Source: Kazachstania africana CBS 2517 (taxonomy: Eukaryota; Ascomycota; Saccharomycetes; Saccharomycetales; Saccharomycetaceae). From it: a stretch of DNA of 64,000 bases. The DNA lies in NCBI RefSeq assembly GCF_000304475.1, contig NC_018944.1:372001-436000 (forward strand). Direction: 5' to 3'. Shown here one piece after another: positions 22,478 to 31,695 of this stretch (its first letter is position 1; each line of letters begins with the position of its first letter). Made by a program: the position numbers and the translations under genes. The notes beneath the pieces are model-generated. The model was not told the DNA's origin, did not search any database, and worked only from the letters and a program-made list of their open reading frames with translations.

Positions 22478-23364
22478 CTACAACTCCGACGAATAAACGT
22501 TACTTAAAGTGTCATCGAGCTCTTCCCATGGTATAATGGTCCTAGCCACGTTAGTATTCCTCGTTGGTGAATCGCTATCTTTCTTCTTCGACCGTTGTGG
22601 CCTTGTGGCAGTCTGTCTGGGTCTACCTCTGCCTGTGCCTCTAGTTTTCCATTTGCCAGTAACGGGTTTAGGCTTCTTATGGGCCATCGGCTTTGATGAT
22701 TTCTTTATCATAACGGATTTGGATCTTGTAATAGGTCCTTCAATTTCTTCACCCTCACTGTTGGATATTGTGGTCCCATCAAGATAGGTGTCCTTGTGAT
22801 GATGGCATGAACAATGACACGTAGATTTCATCTCCTTAGAGCCAGTCGATTTTTTCACGTTAGCCTCCTTAATCCCGGCTATTTGCTCATTTATTGAATG
22901 TACTTCCTTCGATAATGAGAGTAATAACAAATAGAAATCGTTCATCGTGAAATTTAGCTTCTCGAGATTGAAATCATTCTTCTTTTGCAACTCTGTCCAT
23001 TTACATACATGAGCATTATTATCTTGCAATAATTGAATTACATTATCTAAGATAGGATGTTAGTATAAGAATATGAGAAGTAGGGGAAGAAGAGGTATGT
23101 GTTGGTTTACACACCGAATTTCAATGTGCTGAGTTTCTCATTGAAAATAGAATGCATTTCATTGACCCTCTCATCTATTAGGTTTATCAATTTTGTCGAC
23201 TTTTCACGCACTTGAATACTTTCAATCTCTAATTTGGAAGCCCATTCCAAGATTTGCTTGTCCGCTTCGTTAATGCAGATATCATCATCTTCACTTCCAC
23301 TTGACCCGGGATTCTCTCTTACTGGAGAACTGACATCTGTAGAAATGTCTTCATCTGAATGCAT
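22478..23364 (-). CDS. REC107: Meiotic recombination protein Rec107/Mer2 (spliced)
   Basis: The gene is join(23364..23115, 23046..22478) on the minus strand and gives 272 residues. Mer2 forms chromosome-axis condensates with Rec114-Mei4 that recruit Spo11 for double-strand breaks. Conserved blocks include ISTDVSS near the N terminus, KQILEWASKLEIES (about residues 38-51), a central coiled coil, HSINEQIAGIKEA, and ARTIIPWEELDD before the C terminus, the last matching the S. cerevisiae end. S. cerevisiae Mer2 has 314 residues and a regulated intron needing Mer1. Here the splice restores KFDNVIQLLQD. The start is the ATG at 23364; upstream codons lack an ATG. It is divergent from LSM8 with only 146 bp between. 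Confidence 0.9.
23047..23114 (-). other. 68-nt REC107 spliceosomal intron
   Basis: The intron starts GTGTGT (23114-23109), has a perfect TACTAAC branch site at 23065-23059, and ends TAG at 23049-23047. Removing it joins two frames and reconstructs the Mer2 sequence. The 5' splice site departs from the yeast consensus GTATGT. The S. cerevisiae MER2 intron also has a weak site (GTTCGT) and is spliced only in meiosis with Mer1. Confidence 0.88.
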
Positions 23365-23510
23365 CCTGTATGTAGCTCTGTCGTGTATTTCACTTTTATT
23401 GACATACACGGTTTTTTTTCTCTAATCAATTTTATATATCTTGATATTTCAATAACTTGAATCAAGCACACAAACCACCGAGAGATATAGAGTCGCAAAA
23501 GGGGGGGTTG

Positions 23511-23834
23511 ATGTCGCCGTTGTTGAAGGAGTATCTGAATAAGAAAGTCGTTATAGTGACCACAGAGGGTCAATGTGTGATTGGGACGCTGGAAGGATTC
23601 GATAAGAGTACGAATTTGTTGCTTTCGAGTGTATACGAGAGATTTGCCAAGCCAGAGGATATAACATCACAGGTGCAGATACTTCGAGGCAGTGAAGTTG
23701 TCTTGTGTGGACTATATGATGACAAAGCAGATCTTTTTGGTGGCACTGGCGGGAATGTGCCGTCTTTGAAAGATACAAAGAATAAGGTTAAAGATGAGCA
23801 TCTTATATGGTTCAAAGTAGGAAGAAGTAAGTGA
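23511..23834 (+). CDS. LSM8: U6 snRNA-associated Lsm8
   Basis: This 107-residue Sm-like protein defines the nuclear Lsm2-8 ring that binds the U6 snRNA 3' end and supports splicing and nuclear RNA decay. Sm1 motif: VVIVTTEGQCVIGTLEGFD (about residues 12-30) with NLLLSSVYERF. Sm2 motif: QILRGSEVVLCGLYD (about 54-68). The tail shares VPSLKDTKNKVKDEHLIW with S. cerevisiae Lsm8 (109 residues), which separates it from Lsm1. The ATG at 23511 gives MSPLLKEYLNK. It corresponds to YJR022W and converges on MDE1. Confidence 0.95.
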   Translation: MSPLLKEYLNKKVVIVTTEGQCVIGTLEGFDKSTNLLLSSVYERFAKPEDITSQVQILRGSEVVLCGLYDDKADLFGGTGGNVPSLKDTKNKVKDEHLIWFKVGRSK

Positions 23835-23886
23835 CTTATTCCAACATCGTTTGCACTTCTTTCTTACTATATACTATGTACACATT

Positions 23887-24576
23887 CTATAATAATAAAG
23901 GTTTAATGTAATTTTTCTCTTCTCCAAGAGCAATATTGGATGGTATACCCAGTTTATACATTTTCATTGAAACTTCCATTAGGTAGTCTATCGATTCGTT
24001 GTATATCTTGGTCTTTTCAATTGTGGGACCCCATACGAAAAGACCATGTCTTCTAACTATTACTGCACATGCATCAGGGTATTCTTCCATGGTTTCCACA
24101 AGATCATCATACAATTGATGTTCGAAATCTTTATTTTCAATAATTGGTATCTTCAAAGTTTCACTAAATTTCAAATTCTTGTTGAATTGTAAATCCACAG
24201 GCAATGCCTTAATTTGTTCGATATTTGAAATTTCAAAGACTTTATCGTAAAGTAACGAAATTAGAATAGCATTGATAGAGTGCGTGTGAATGACAGCTTT
24301 GATCTTTGCAGTCTTATCGTAGCAGGCTTTGAATAACGGCGTACAATCACTAGGCTTTAACCCCGCTGGAATGTGAGTAAATTCGTCATTTTCCATTACA
24401 CAGATCTCGTTTGGTCTCATTAATTCCTTTTGGACACCGGATGGCGTAATGTAGATTTTGTCGTCATCTTTAATAGAGAGTCCACCTGCAGATCCGCAAC
24501 ACCAGTTCTTCTCGTAAAATTGCTTGGATAATGCACATATCTGCGAAGCCACAGCGTTGAAATCAGTCTCACTCAT
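23887..24576 (-). CDS. MDE1: Methylthioribulose-1-phosphate dehydratase Mde1
   Basis: This 229-residue zinc-dependent aldolase-class-II-fold enzyme belongs to the methionine salvage pathway. It dehydrates 5-methylthioribulose-1-phosphate in the cytosol. Visible motifs are [13 protein letters not shown] (about residues 20-32), ITPSGVQKE, the zinc-ligand pair VIHTHS (about 94-99) and a third His in [11 protein letters not shown] (about 173-183). Length is near S. cerevisiae Mde1 (244). It is the last gene of the chromosome-X-like block (YJR024C). Confidence 0.95.
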   Translation of the reverse strand: MSETDFNAVASQICALSKQFYEKNWCCGSAGGLSIKDDDKIYITPSGVQKELMRPNEICVMENDEFTHIPAGLKPSDCTPLFKACYDKTAKIKAVIHTHSINAILISLLYDKVFEISNIEQIKALPVDLQFNKNLKFSETLKIPIIENKDFEHQLYDDLVETMEEYPDACAVIVRRHGLFVWGPTIEKTKIYNESIDYLMEVSMKMYKLGIPSNIALGEEKNYIKPLLL

Positions 24577-25130
24577 TGTTCGATGGGCTCACTGATACCA
24601 ACAGCATCCTCCATACTAAATTTTTTTTTCGATGTATTCTATATTTTTGGCATCTAATAGAAAAGAAGGTACCAAGCCAGCTGGATAATTGAAATTCAAT
24701 GGCTGAGAACTTCACAATGTGGTAATATAACCAAGGTTAGATGTCTAATAAGTCTGTAAAGAGTAATGCTATCTTATTTGATGGATCTAGGAAATTGGAC
24801 TTTGACGAACCCTAGGGTTTGGAAATTTTCAACTGTATTTGTATGCAAGCGACATTCAAACCCTAAGTTGTATCCGGGCACTTCTAGATTGAACCCTATA
24901 TGTCGGGTAATGATTTTTTTAGGCGTTTCGAGTTTTCCCGTCTTTTTTTTTGTGTGTAAATAAATAAAAGAAACATTAACGATGTTAAATATTTGTATTA
25001 GAGGAACGCATCGAATTCAGCAATTGGGGTTTTGTGTGATCTAATTCTCGAGAAAACTTGCTTTACCTTTAATACTCCTCATCTCTATTGAAGAACAAGA
25101 GAAATCCTATTTTGCTAACTAAACTGGAGA
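24577..25130. other. MDE1-STU2 divergent intergenic region
   Basis: This 554-bp region between divergent genes contains the CCCTA motif cluster listed separately and T-rich runs near 24914-24953. I searched by eye for snoRNA C/D boxes because Tbf1-type sites often precede snoRNA genes, and found none that convinces. An inferred inversion breakpoint lies in or near this interval. Confidence 0.5.
24808..24898. promoter_or_regulatory. Cluster of CCCTAA/TTAGGG (Tbf1-like) sites
   Basis: A 12-bp palindrome AACCCTAGGGTT lies at 24808-24819, a perfect AACCCTAA at 24859-24866, and AACCCTA at 24892-24898. These match the ARCCCTAA motif bound by Tbf1 in S. cerevisiae. The cluster sits about equally far (230-320 bp) from the MDE1 and STU2 starts. 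Confidence 0.55.
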
Positions 25131-26802
25131 ATGAGCGGTAGTAATAACGATAATGATGTGGATTTCGATAAATTACCCTTAGATGAGAGATTATCCCACA
25201 AGAGCTGGAAGGGTAGATTAAATGGGTATCAGGAACTGAGTAAATCTTTTAGTCTAGATGAATCAATGGCTAAAGAGAAGGAGATCAAACGATTTTGGAA
25301 TGATCCAACAATTTTCAATAAATTCATTACAGATTCTAATGTTGTGGCCCAGGAACAAGCTGTGGTGGCATTAGAGTCACTGATTGAACTGTTCAAACCC
25401 CTAACGGTGCATGTTGACAACAAGTCTTCAAATCATTTGAATAATTGGATTCCTCTATTGATTGAAAAGGGCCTTGGTTCCTCAAGACCAACCACAAAGA
25501 CTAAGAGTTTAAACTGTATTTTACTTCTTTGCTCTTTGGATAATACGATTGATAATACCATCGATCTAATTTTGCCATTCTTGGAGAAGAAGATACCAAA
25601 ATTACTTTCATCAGTATTAAATTGTCTATCAACAATAATTAAATCGTTTGATATTTCAAATTGTTTAAATAATAATTTCTTACAAAAGATTTTACTTCCA
25701 TTACCAAGATTAGCAGGTCATGCTGATAAAAATGTTAGATCAGAGACAATGAATTTAATCTTACAAATTTTTATAAAGACCGGTAAAGACAAAAATATGT
25801 TGAGCGATTTACTATTAGTAGATTTAAAACCTATTCAACAACGTGATTTGGATAAATTATTCAATAAAGAGATTGAAAATCCTACTTCTGTCGAGAATAA
25901 CTCAATTCCATTTGAATCTAAGAGAAGACAAGCCATAGCTTTACAAATGGAAAATGAACTAAACCAATTACCTGTGGATAAAGATGGCGACACTTTAATG
26001 GACATGAATAATGAACCTGAACCACGACCAAGTATTGATCCATTCACTTTACTGCCTGAAGAGACGATTTTGAATCAATTACCAGAAGATTTTGAAAATA
26101 GAATTAAATCAGTCAAATGGAAAGATAGAGTCGATGCTTTAGAAGAATTTTATAATAATTGTTTGGCTAAAGTTAAGAGAATATCAACTAAAGATAATTA
26201 TAATCATTTACTGAGATTATATTCCAATATTATTGAAAAAGATGCAAATTTACAGGCTGTATTAATATCTTCACAATCAATTGAAATAATTTTGGAGAAA
26301 TTAGGTCCACAAAATGTTCCTAAGGACTATATTTTAACAATTTTCAAAGCATTATTATTTAGAATCAAAGAGAAAAAACCAAATGTAATAGAATCTTTAA
26401 GACAAACTTTATTATTATGCTGTAAAATTCATAATCCTTTAATTATTGAAAACGAAGATTTATTGGACGATATTCTTGAAAATATGAAACACAAGATACC
26501 ACAAGTAAGATCTGAATCAACCCTTTTATTCAATAGTATTTTACAAAATAATTCGATACCAAATAAGCAGATATTGATTAAAAGAGTCAATGTGGCAGAT
26601 TCCAAAGAAAATTTGATAACCATTGTAACGAAGATTGTTAATGATACACAGCAATCAATTAGAACGTTAGGATTCTATTGTTTTGCCATATTAATTAAGA
26701 TATTGGGTTATAAATATTTCAGTGATTCATTAGGTAAGATTGATCATCAAAAAAGGAAAAAGATTGAAGATTTAATAAATGGTGATGAAATAAAGATAAA
26801 GG

Positions 26803-26844
<42 letters not shown>

Positions 26845-27647
26845 GTATTTTATCGAATAACCCTCAAGTGACCAAGATAATACCTTCAAAACGTATTGCA
26901 AGTTCACCACTAAGAAAAATGAATGGTATTCCTACTAATAATCATCGTCAATTGACATCCAGTGATAAGATCTTAAATAATTTGAATGAAAATGTGGTGT
27001 CAGCTAGGGATGGTAAAAGATTTTTAAAGTTACCTAAACCTGAATTGGAGAGCAAAAAAATTGCATCTAATAATGGCGGCGATAATACTAATAATAATGA
27101 GAATTTAATTTTGCGTCAAGAGTATGAACTAATTAAAGCTGAAAATGACAAATTACAAAAGCAATTAATTGAATTAAATAATGAAAATGAAGAGATAAAA
27201 TTGAATAATAATAAATTGAATGATAAAGTAATTTCGTTTGAGGAGAAGATAAAAAAACTTGATTTAAATGTGAATCTTTTAAGAGATGAAATTAATAATA
27301 AAGATTTGAATTTAAAGAATAATAGCTTTGAAATTAGTAAATTGAATGATAAGATTAAATTATTAGAGAATGAAAATGAGAAATTATTGAAAAGAGTGAA
27401 TAATAATGAAGATGTTGTAAATGTAGGAGGAGTTTATTCTAGTGATGATGATTTACAAAGAAAAGTTAAATCATTAAAGATAAATGCTAATTCAAGTCCC
27501 AGTGCGAGCCCGATGCTATCGAGTACAACTGGTATACTAAGTGATAGTAACAACGATGATAACGAAGAGAGTTGGAAGCGTGCAGCGGAGGTGACGAAGA
27601 TTCTGAAAGCTCGAATTGAGAAGATGAGATCGAGAAACGGTAAGTAA
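25131..27647 (+). CDS. STU2: Microtubule polymerase Stu2 (XMAP215/Dis1 family)
   Basis: This 838-residue TOG-domain protein adds tubulin at microtubule plus ends and works at kinetochores and spindle poles. TOG1 (about residues 1-240) opens with LPLDERLSHKSWKGRLNGYQEL, and TOG2 (about 300-545) with LPEDFENRIKSVKWKDRVDALEEF. Each has the typical W-K-x-R first HEAT repeat. A basic Ser-rich linker holds an Asn run (residues 559-571), followed by a dimerising coiled coil (about 655-760) and a C-terminal helix SWKRAAEVTKILKARIEKM. Two TOG domains are normal for yeast Stu2 (888 residues). STU2 and PDC1 are neighbours in S. cerevisiae. Confidence 0.95.
26805..26843 (+). repeat. (AAT)13 microsatellite within STU2
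   Basis: Thirteen uninterrupted AAT codons encode polyasparagine in the linker between TOG2 and the coiled coil. Pure codon identity suggests recent slippage and likely length polymorphism. Confidence 0.95.
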
Positions 27648-28068
27648 TTTGTAATTAATTACAAATATATATATATTTTTTTTCTTTTAGAAAAAGGATT
27701 ATTTATTTATGTTTTGTTTGCGCAGTTCGGAGTCAAAAGCACGGTGAGCGACTGCACAAATCAATAAACATGTGTATACAAAGAGACAAACATTACGACA
27801 AATAAAAGCAACTGTATAGTAAGTAGGATTAAACATGTATAGATGGCACTCGAAACGTGAGTTCAATCTGTGAACAGTTTAATTTTTCGGGTATATCTGG
27901 TGAGATCGAGAGAGGATCTATATAAATTACCCGCACACCTTTGCGCCGCACGATCCTTGGAGATAACTCTCGTAGAACTCGCCATTGACCTTTCAGCGGC
28001 TAGCAACGATCATTTTCCCTTTCTTTTTCTGTTTTTCTGGATCTCCCGCCAGTGATAGTTCTCGTTGG

Positions 28069-28095
28069 CCCCTCCCCTCGCCCCCCACACATCCC
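28069..28095 (-). other. G-quadruplex motif, minus strand, PDC1 promoter
   Basis: Four C-runs (28069-28072, 28074-28077, 28081-28086, 28093-28095) are separated by loops of 1, 3 and 6 nt. The minus strand therefore fits the G3+N1-7 quadruplex rule. Confidence 0.6.
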
Positions 28096-28295
28096 ACTGT
28101 GCACCAACGATCTTACCACCGGCACACGTCGTCGTCGCCCATCGGGAATTGTCTCACTAAGATTTTTCAGCAATCTGTTTTTTTCCCGACAGAGTAAACA
28201 AGCTTCACCCAGGCACCAGTCAAAATATTTCTTTTTATAGCTTCTCGTTTTGAGTGGGAGCGCGTCTGAAGCCCGTGGTGCAAGAGTTTTCCTGT

Positions 28296-28312
28296 GGGGG
28301 GGGTGGGTAGGG
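28296..28312 (+). other. G-quadruplex motif, plus strand, PDC1 promoter
   Basis: Eight Gs (28296-28303), then T, GGG, TA and GGG give GGG-N2-GGG-N1-GGG-N2-GGG, a compact short-loop quadruplex motif about 600 bp upstream of PDC1. Confidence 0.65.
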
Positions 28313-28910
28313 AAACATCTTTTTTTTTTCTGACGACAGCAGCCGTACAAAAGCCTCTGGGCGTGTTTTCCGTTGACTGAGTGAATTTTGTTTTTCCCTT
28401 TAAACGCATATTTCCACTACTTGCATATTTTATTTGCTTATCATCGCATTTTATGCAAATTTTTCAAAGCGACGGCGCATGGCGTGTCAAAATCGTATCA
28501 ACCAACCCTACGAAGAATAACCGCTAAGTGCTCTCTGGTATTCCCATTCCCAATCCCATTCCCACTCGCTGTCTCTCTACATGAAATGAATATTCAAAAT
28601 AACTTTATGTGAAAATTTTTTTCACTTTATTCGTTTTGGAAAATCAACTCATCGCCCAATTTTATTCAATTATTCAAATCAAAATCAAATCTCTTTACAG
28701 TAGATCAACTCCTAAGATTTCAACTGCAATATCTTCTTTACCACTGAGCAAAATTCTACATGAAAAAATTTTCTTTCTCAATTCTTGTTTTTTTATATAT
28801 AAGAACCTTGTCAATTCCTATTTTCAATAATTTGTAGTTCAATTATCTCTTCTTATTCTATACTATTTTTTTTTTTTTCCTAATATAACCACCCAATTTA
28901 CATATTCACA

Positions 28911-30605
28911 ATGGCTGAAATTACTTTAGGTAAATATTTATTCGAAAGATTAGCTCAAGTCGATGTCAAAACCATCTTCGGTTTACCAGGTGACTTCAAC
29001 TTATCCTTATTAGATAAGATCTACGAAGTCCCAGGTATGAGATGGGCCGGTAACGCTAACGAATTAAACGCTGCTTACGCTGCTGATGGTTACGCTAGAA
29101 TCAAGGGTATGTCTTGTATCATCACCACTTTCGGTGTCGGTGAATTATCCGCTTTAAACGGTATTGCCGGTTCTTACGCTGAACACGTCGGTGTCTTACA
29201 TGTTGTTGGTGTCCCATCCATCTCTTCCCAAGCTAAGCAATTATTATTACATCACACCTTAGGTAACGGTGACTTCACTGTCTTCCACAGAATGTCCGCC
29301 AACATCTCTGAAACTACCGCTATGGTCACTGACATTGCCACTGCTCCAGCTGAAATTGACAGATGTATCAGAACTACTTACGTCACCCAAAGACCAGTTT
29401 ACTTAGGTTTACCAGCTAACTTAGTCGACTTAAAGGTCCCAGCTAAGTTATTAGAAACCCCAATTGACTTATCTTTGAAACCAAATGACGCTGAAGCTGA
29501 AAAGGAAGTCGTTGACACCATCTTATCTTTAATCAAGGATGCTAAGAACCCAGTTATCTTATCTGATGCTTGTGCTTCCAGACACGATGTTAAGGCTGAA
29601 ACTAAGCAATTAATTGACGCCACTCAATTCCCAGCTTTCACCACCCCAATGGGTAAGGGTTCCATCGATGAACAACACCCAAGATTCGGTGGTGTTTACG
29701 TCGGTACTTTATCCAGACCAGAAGTTAAGGAAGCCGTTGAATCTGCTGACTTAATCTTATCTGTCGGTGCTTTATTATCCGATTTCAACACTGGTTCTTT
29801 CTCTTACTCTTACAAGACCAAGAACATTATCGAATTCCACTCTGACTACACCAAGATCAGGAACGCTACCTTCCCAGGTGTCCAAATGAAATTCGTCTTA
29901 AGAAAATTATTAGCCTCTGTTGCTGACGCTGCCAAGGGTTACAAGCCAGTTGCTGTCCCAGCTAGAGTCCCAGAAAACAAGGCCTGCGACCCATCTACTC
30001 CATTAGCTCAAGAATGGATGTGGAACCAATGTGCTAAGTTCTTCCAAGAAGGTGATGTTATCATCACTGAAACCGGTACTTCTGCTTTCGGTATCAACCA
30101 ATCCTTATTCCCAAACAACTCTGTCGGTATTTCTCAAGTCTTATGGGGTTCTATTGGTTTCACCGGTGGTGCTGTCTTAGGTGCTGCTTTCGCCGCTGAA
30201 GAAATCGATCCAAAGAAGAGAGTTATCTTATTCATTGGTGACGGTTCTTTACAATTAACTGTCCAAGAAATCTCCACCATGATCAGATGGAACTTGAAGC
30301 CATACTTATTCGTCTTAAACAACGACGGTTACACCATTGAAAGATTAATTCACGGTGAAAAGGCTGGTTACAATGACATTCAAAACTGGAAGCACTTAAT
30401 GTTATTAGAAACCTTCGGTGCTAAGGACTACGAAAACCACAGAGTCGCTACTACCGGTGAATGGGATGCTTTAATGGGTGACAAGGAATTCAACAAGAAC
30501 TCCAGAATCAGAATGATCGAAGTTATGTTACCAGTTATGGATGCTCCATCTAACTTAGTCCAACAAGCTAAGATCACTGCTGCTACTAACGCTAAGCAAG
30601 ATTAA
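28911..30605 (+). CDS. PDC1: Pyruvate decarboxylase
   Basis: This 564-residue thiamine-diphosphate enzyme converts pyruvate to acetaldehyde and CO2 for ethanol fermentation. The catalytic Glu is in NANELNAAYAADGYAR (E51), followed by the HH pair in LLLHHTLGNGD (about residues 112-122). The regulatory Cys221 in SDACASRHD is retained. The TDP-Mg motif GDGSLQLTVQE with downstream NNDGYTIE spans about residues 444-480. Length matches S. cerevisiae Pdc1 (563). Codon bias is extreme, with leucine nearly always TTA and only rare TTG. Linkage to STU2 and FRE8 supports PDC1 rather than PDC5 or PDC6. Confidence 0.97.
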   Translation: MAEITLGKYLFERLAQVDVKTIFGLPGDFNLSLLDKIYEVPGMRWAGNANELNAAYAADGYARIKGMSCIITTFGVGELSALNGIAGSYAEHVGVLHVVGVPSISSQAKQLLLHHTLGNGDFTVFHRMSANISETTAMVTDIATAPAEIDRCIRTTYVTQRPVYLGLPANLVDLKVPAKLLETPIDLSLKPNDAEAEKEVVDTILSLIKDAKNPVILSDACASRHDVKAETKQLIDATQFPAFTTPMGKGSIDEQHPRFGGVYVGTLSRPEVKEAVESADLILSVGALLSDFNTGSFSYSYKTKNIIEFHSDYTKIRNATFPGVQMKFVLRKLLASVADAAKGYKPVAVPARVPENKACDPSTPLAQEWMWNQCAKFFQEGDVIITETGTSAFGINQSLFPNNSVGISQVLWGSIGFTGGAVLGAAFAAEEIDPKKRVILFIGDGSLQLTVQEISTMIRWNLKPYLFVLNNDGYTIERLIHGEKAGYNDIQNWKHLMLLETFGAKDYENHRVATTGEWDALMGDKEFNKNSRIRMIEVMLPVMDAPSNLVQQAKITAATNAKQD

Positions 30606-30887
30606 ACTATTTTAACTTCTGATTGTTAAAGTTGTTTTCTCTTTTATAGATTATGTAGTTTAAAATCTTTTATAATTTAAAGAATATGTTTACGTAAATT
30701 ACGTTTCTGTTACAACTTATTTGCTGTTAAGGTTGAAAGGGAGGATTACTCAATTACATATACATTTATTCAATGAGGAAATATTGGTGGTTACAATTCT
30801 TACGTGAGGGACCGGTGGGGAAAATGAAGTGTTTCTATATGAGACAAAGGGCAGCTGTCGTATTAATATACTTTCAGCTCTACGTAT
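30606..30887. other. PDC1 3' flank
   Basis: This AT-rich 3' region between PDC1 and the second tRNA pair has no supported gene. An inferred inversion breakpoint lies in or near this interval. Confidence 0.5.
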
Positions 30888-30895
30888 AAAAAAAA
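30888..30895 (-). terminator. Pol III terminator of tRNA pair 2
   Basis: Eight consecutive Ts on the minus strand start 2 nt after the tRNA-Asp 3' end. Confidence 0.85.
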
Positions 30896-30896
30896 T

Positions 30897-30968
30897 CTCC
30901 GCGACGGGGAATTGAACCCCGATCTGGCACGCGACAAGCGCCCATTCTCACCATTAAACTATCGCGGA
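30897..30968 (-). tRNA. tD(GUC): tRNA-Asp(GUC), copy 2
   Basis: This 72-nt gene is identical to the copy at 4568-4639: acceptor TCCGCGA/TCGCGGA, anticodon GTC, B box GGTTCAATTCC. It is the downstream member of the second Arg-Asp dimer and is followed by an eight-T terminator. Confidence 0.97.
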
Positions 30969-30987
30969 TTTTGAAGAAGAAAGAGAG

Positions 30988-31059
30988 CACTCACGCTGGG
31001 GGTCGAACCCAGAATCTTCTGATTAGAAGTCAGACGCGTTGCCATTACGCCACGCGAGC
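30988..31059 (-). tRNA. tR(UCU): tRNA-Arg(UCU), copy 2
   Basis: This 72-nt gene is identical to the copy at 4659-4730: anticodon TCT, B box GGTTCGACCCC, no intron. It is separated from tRNA-Asp by the same 19-nt spacer. An LTR remnant begins 16 nt upstream of its 5' end. Confidence 0.97.
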
Positions 31060-31074
31060 TCAATTTCTGATTTT

Positions 31075-31180
31075 TGTTGAGACAGAAAGACCACCATACC
31101 AATATGGATATGCAAGTGGTCTCATCTTCTGTTCATATTGTGTCTCATCATTTACCAATCTATAATATTCTCGTCCAACA
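31075..31180 (+). mobile_element. Short LTR remnant next to tRNA-Arg (LTR A)
   Basis: A 106-bp segment starts TGTTGAGACAG and ends CGTCCAACA, the TGTTG...CAACA ends typical of yeast LTRs. Its last 60 bp resemble the end of the neighbouring LTR (CTCGTCCAACA against CTCGTTCTAACA), which suggests an internally deleted relative. It begins 16 nt upstream of the mature tRNA-Arg 5' end, the position Ty3-type elements favour at Pol III start sites. I see no matching 5-bp target duplication. Confidence 0.6.
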
Positions 31181-31183
31181 ATA

Positions 31184-31695
31184 TGTTGCTGGAAATGGCA
31201 ATATACCGACATTTCAATGTTTTGATAGTTAGCATGACAAATTTAGAATGTTACAGAAGATATGAACAATAATTATGGTGTGATAAACACGACAATGTAT
31301 TGACACGAACCATATATGGCGTGATAAACACGAATACATATTATCATGCAATAATTATGGTACGATAATTATGACAACGTATTGGCTCATAACTCTAGAA
31401 CATGATAATTGGCATAAATCAAAATGTGTTGGAAAAGGTATAAATACTCAGGTGAACACTGAAGTTTGATCAACGTTTGTGTCACTTCATATTATTTTTT
31501 ATTATGATTATGTTTTATATATAACCAGTGCATTAGTTGGTATAACCACTGATTAATAAGAATTATTTTAATTATTTTGCTGACATCCACAACATGAACA
31601 ATATTAAAGAAAATAATATAAAGGAATCATCCTCTGATCTTCCTTCACGTCATATGTGTGTAGTATTATAGACCCAGTATACTCTCGTTCTAACA
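31184..31695 (+). mobile_element. Solo LTR of a Ty3-like retrotransposon (LTR B)
   Basis: This approximately 512-bp element runs from TGTTGCTGGAAATGG to CTCGTTCTAACA. It shares a core of about 460 bp, nearly identical by eye, with the inverse element at 39209-39755. A TATAAAT promoter box (31441-31447) followed by CTCAGGTGAACACTG has the layout of a Ty3 sigma LTR. No internal gag-pol coding region remains, so it is a solo LTR. The element boundaries are inferred from the terminal motifs. Confidence 0.8.

Larger units (their letters stand above)
27648..28910 (+). promoter_or_regulatory. PDC1 promoter region
   Basis: This 1.26-kb upstream region has no supported ORF. A GC-rich core lies at about 27940-28370. 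It contains two G-quadruplex-type tracts (listed separately) and a CACCCAGGCACC element at 28206-28217 that fits the Rap1 core CACCCANNCA, about 700 bp upstream. TATATATAA is at 28794-28802, about 110 bp before the ATG, and a 13-T run at 28866-28878 lies in the probable leader. The layout resembles glycolytic promoters. Factor assignment is motif-based. Confidence 0.55.
30893..31071. repeat. 179-bp exact duplication containing the tRNA-Arg/Asp pair (copy 2)
   Basis: Identical to 4564-4742 in the same orientation, about 26.3 kb away. The downstream boundary differs because copy 2 joins a longer T-run. Confidence 0.9.

Noticed and set aside
28000..28350. 116-codon minus-strand ORF in the PDC1 promoter
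   Set aside because: Its Arg/Pro/Lys-rich product follows from the GC-rich promoter sequence with C- and G-runs; it has no domain.
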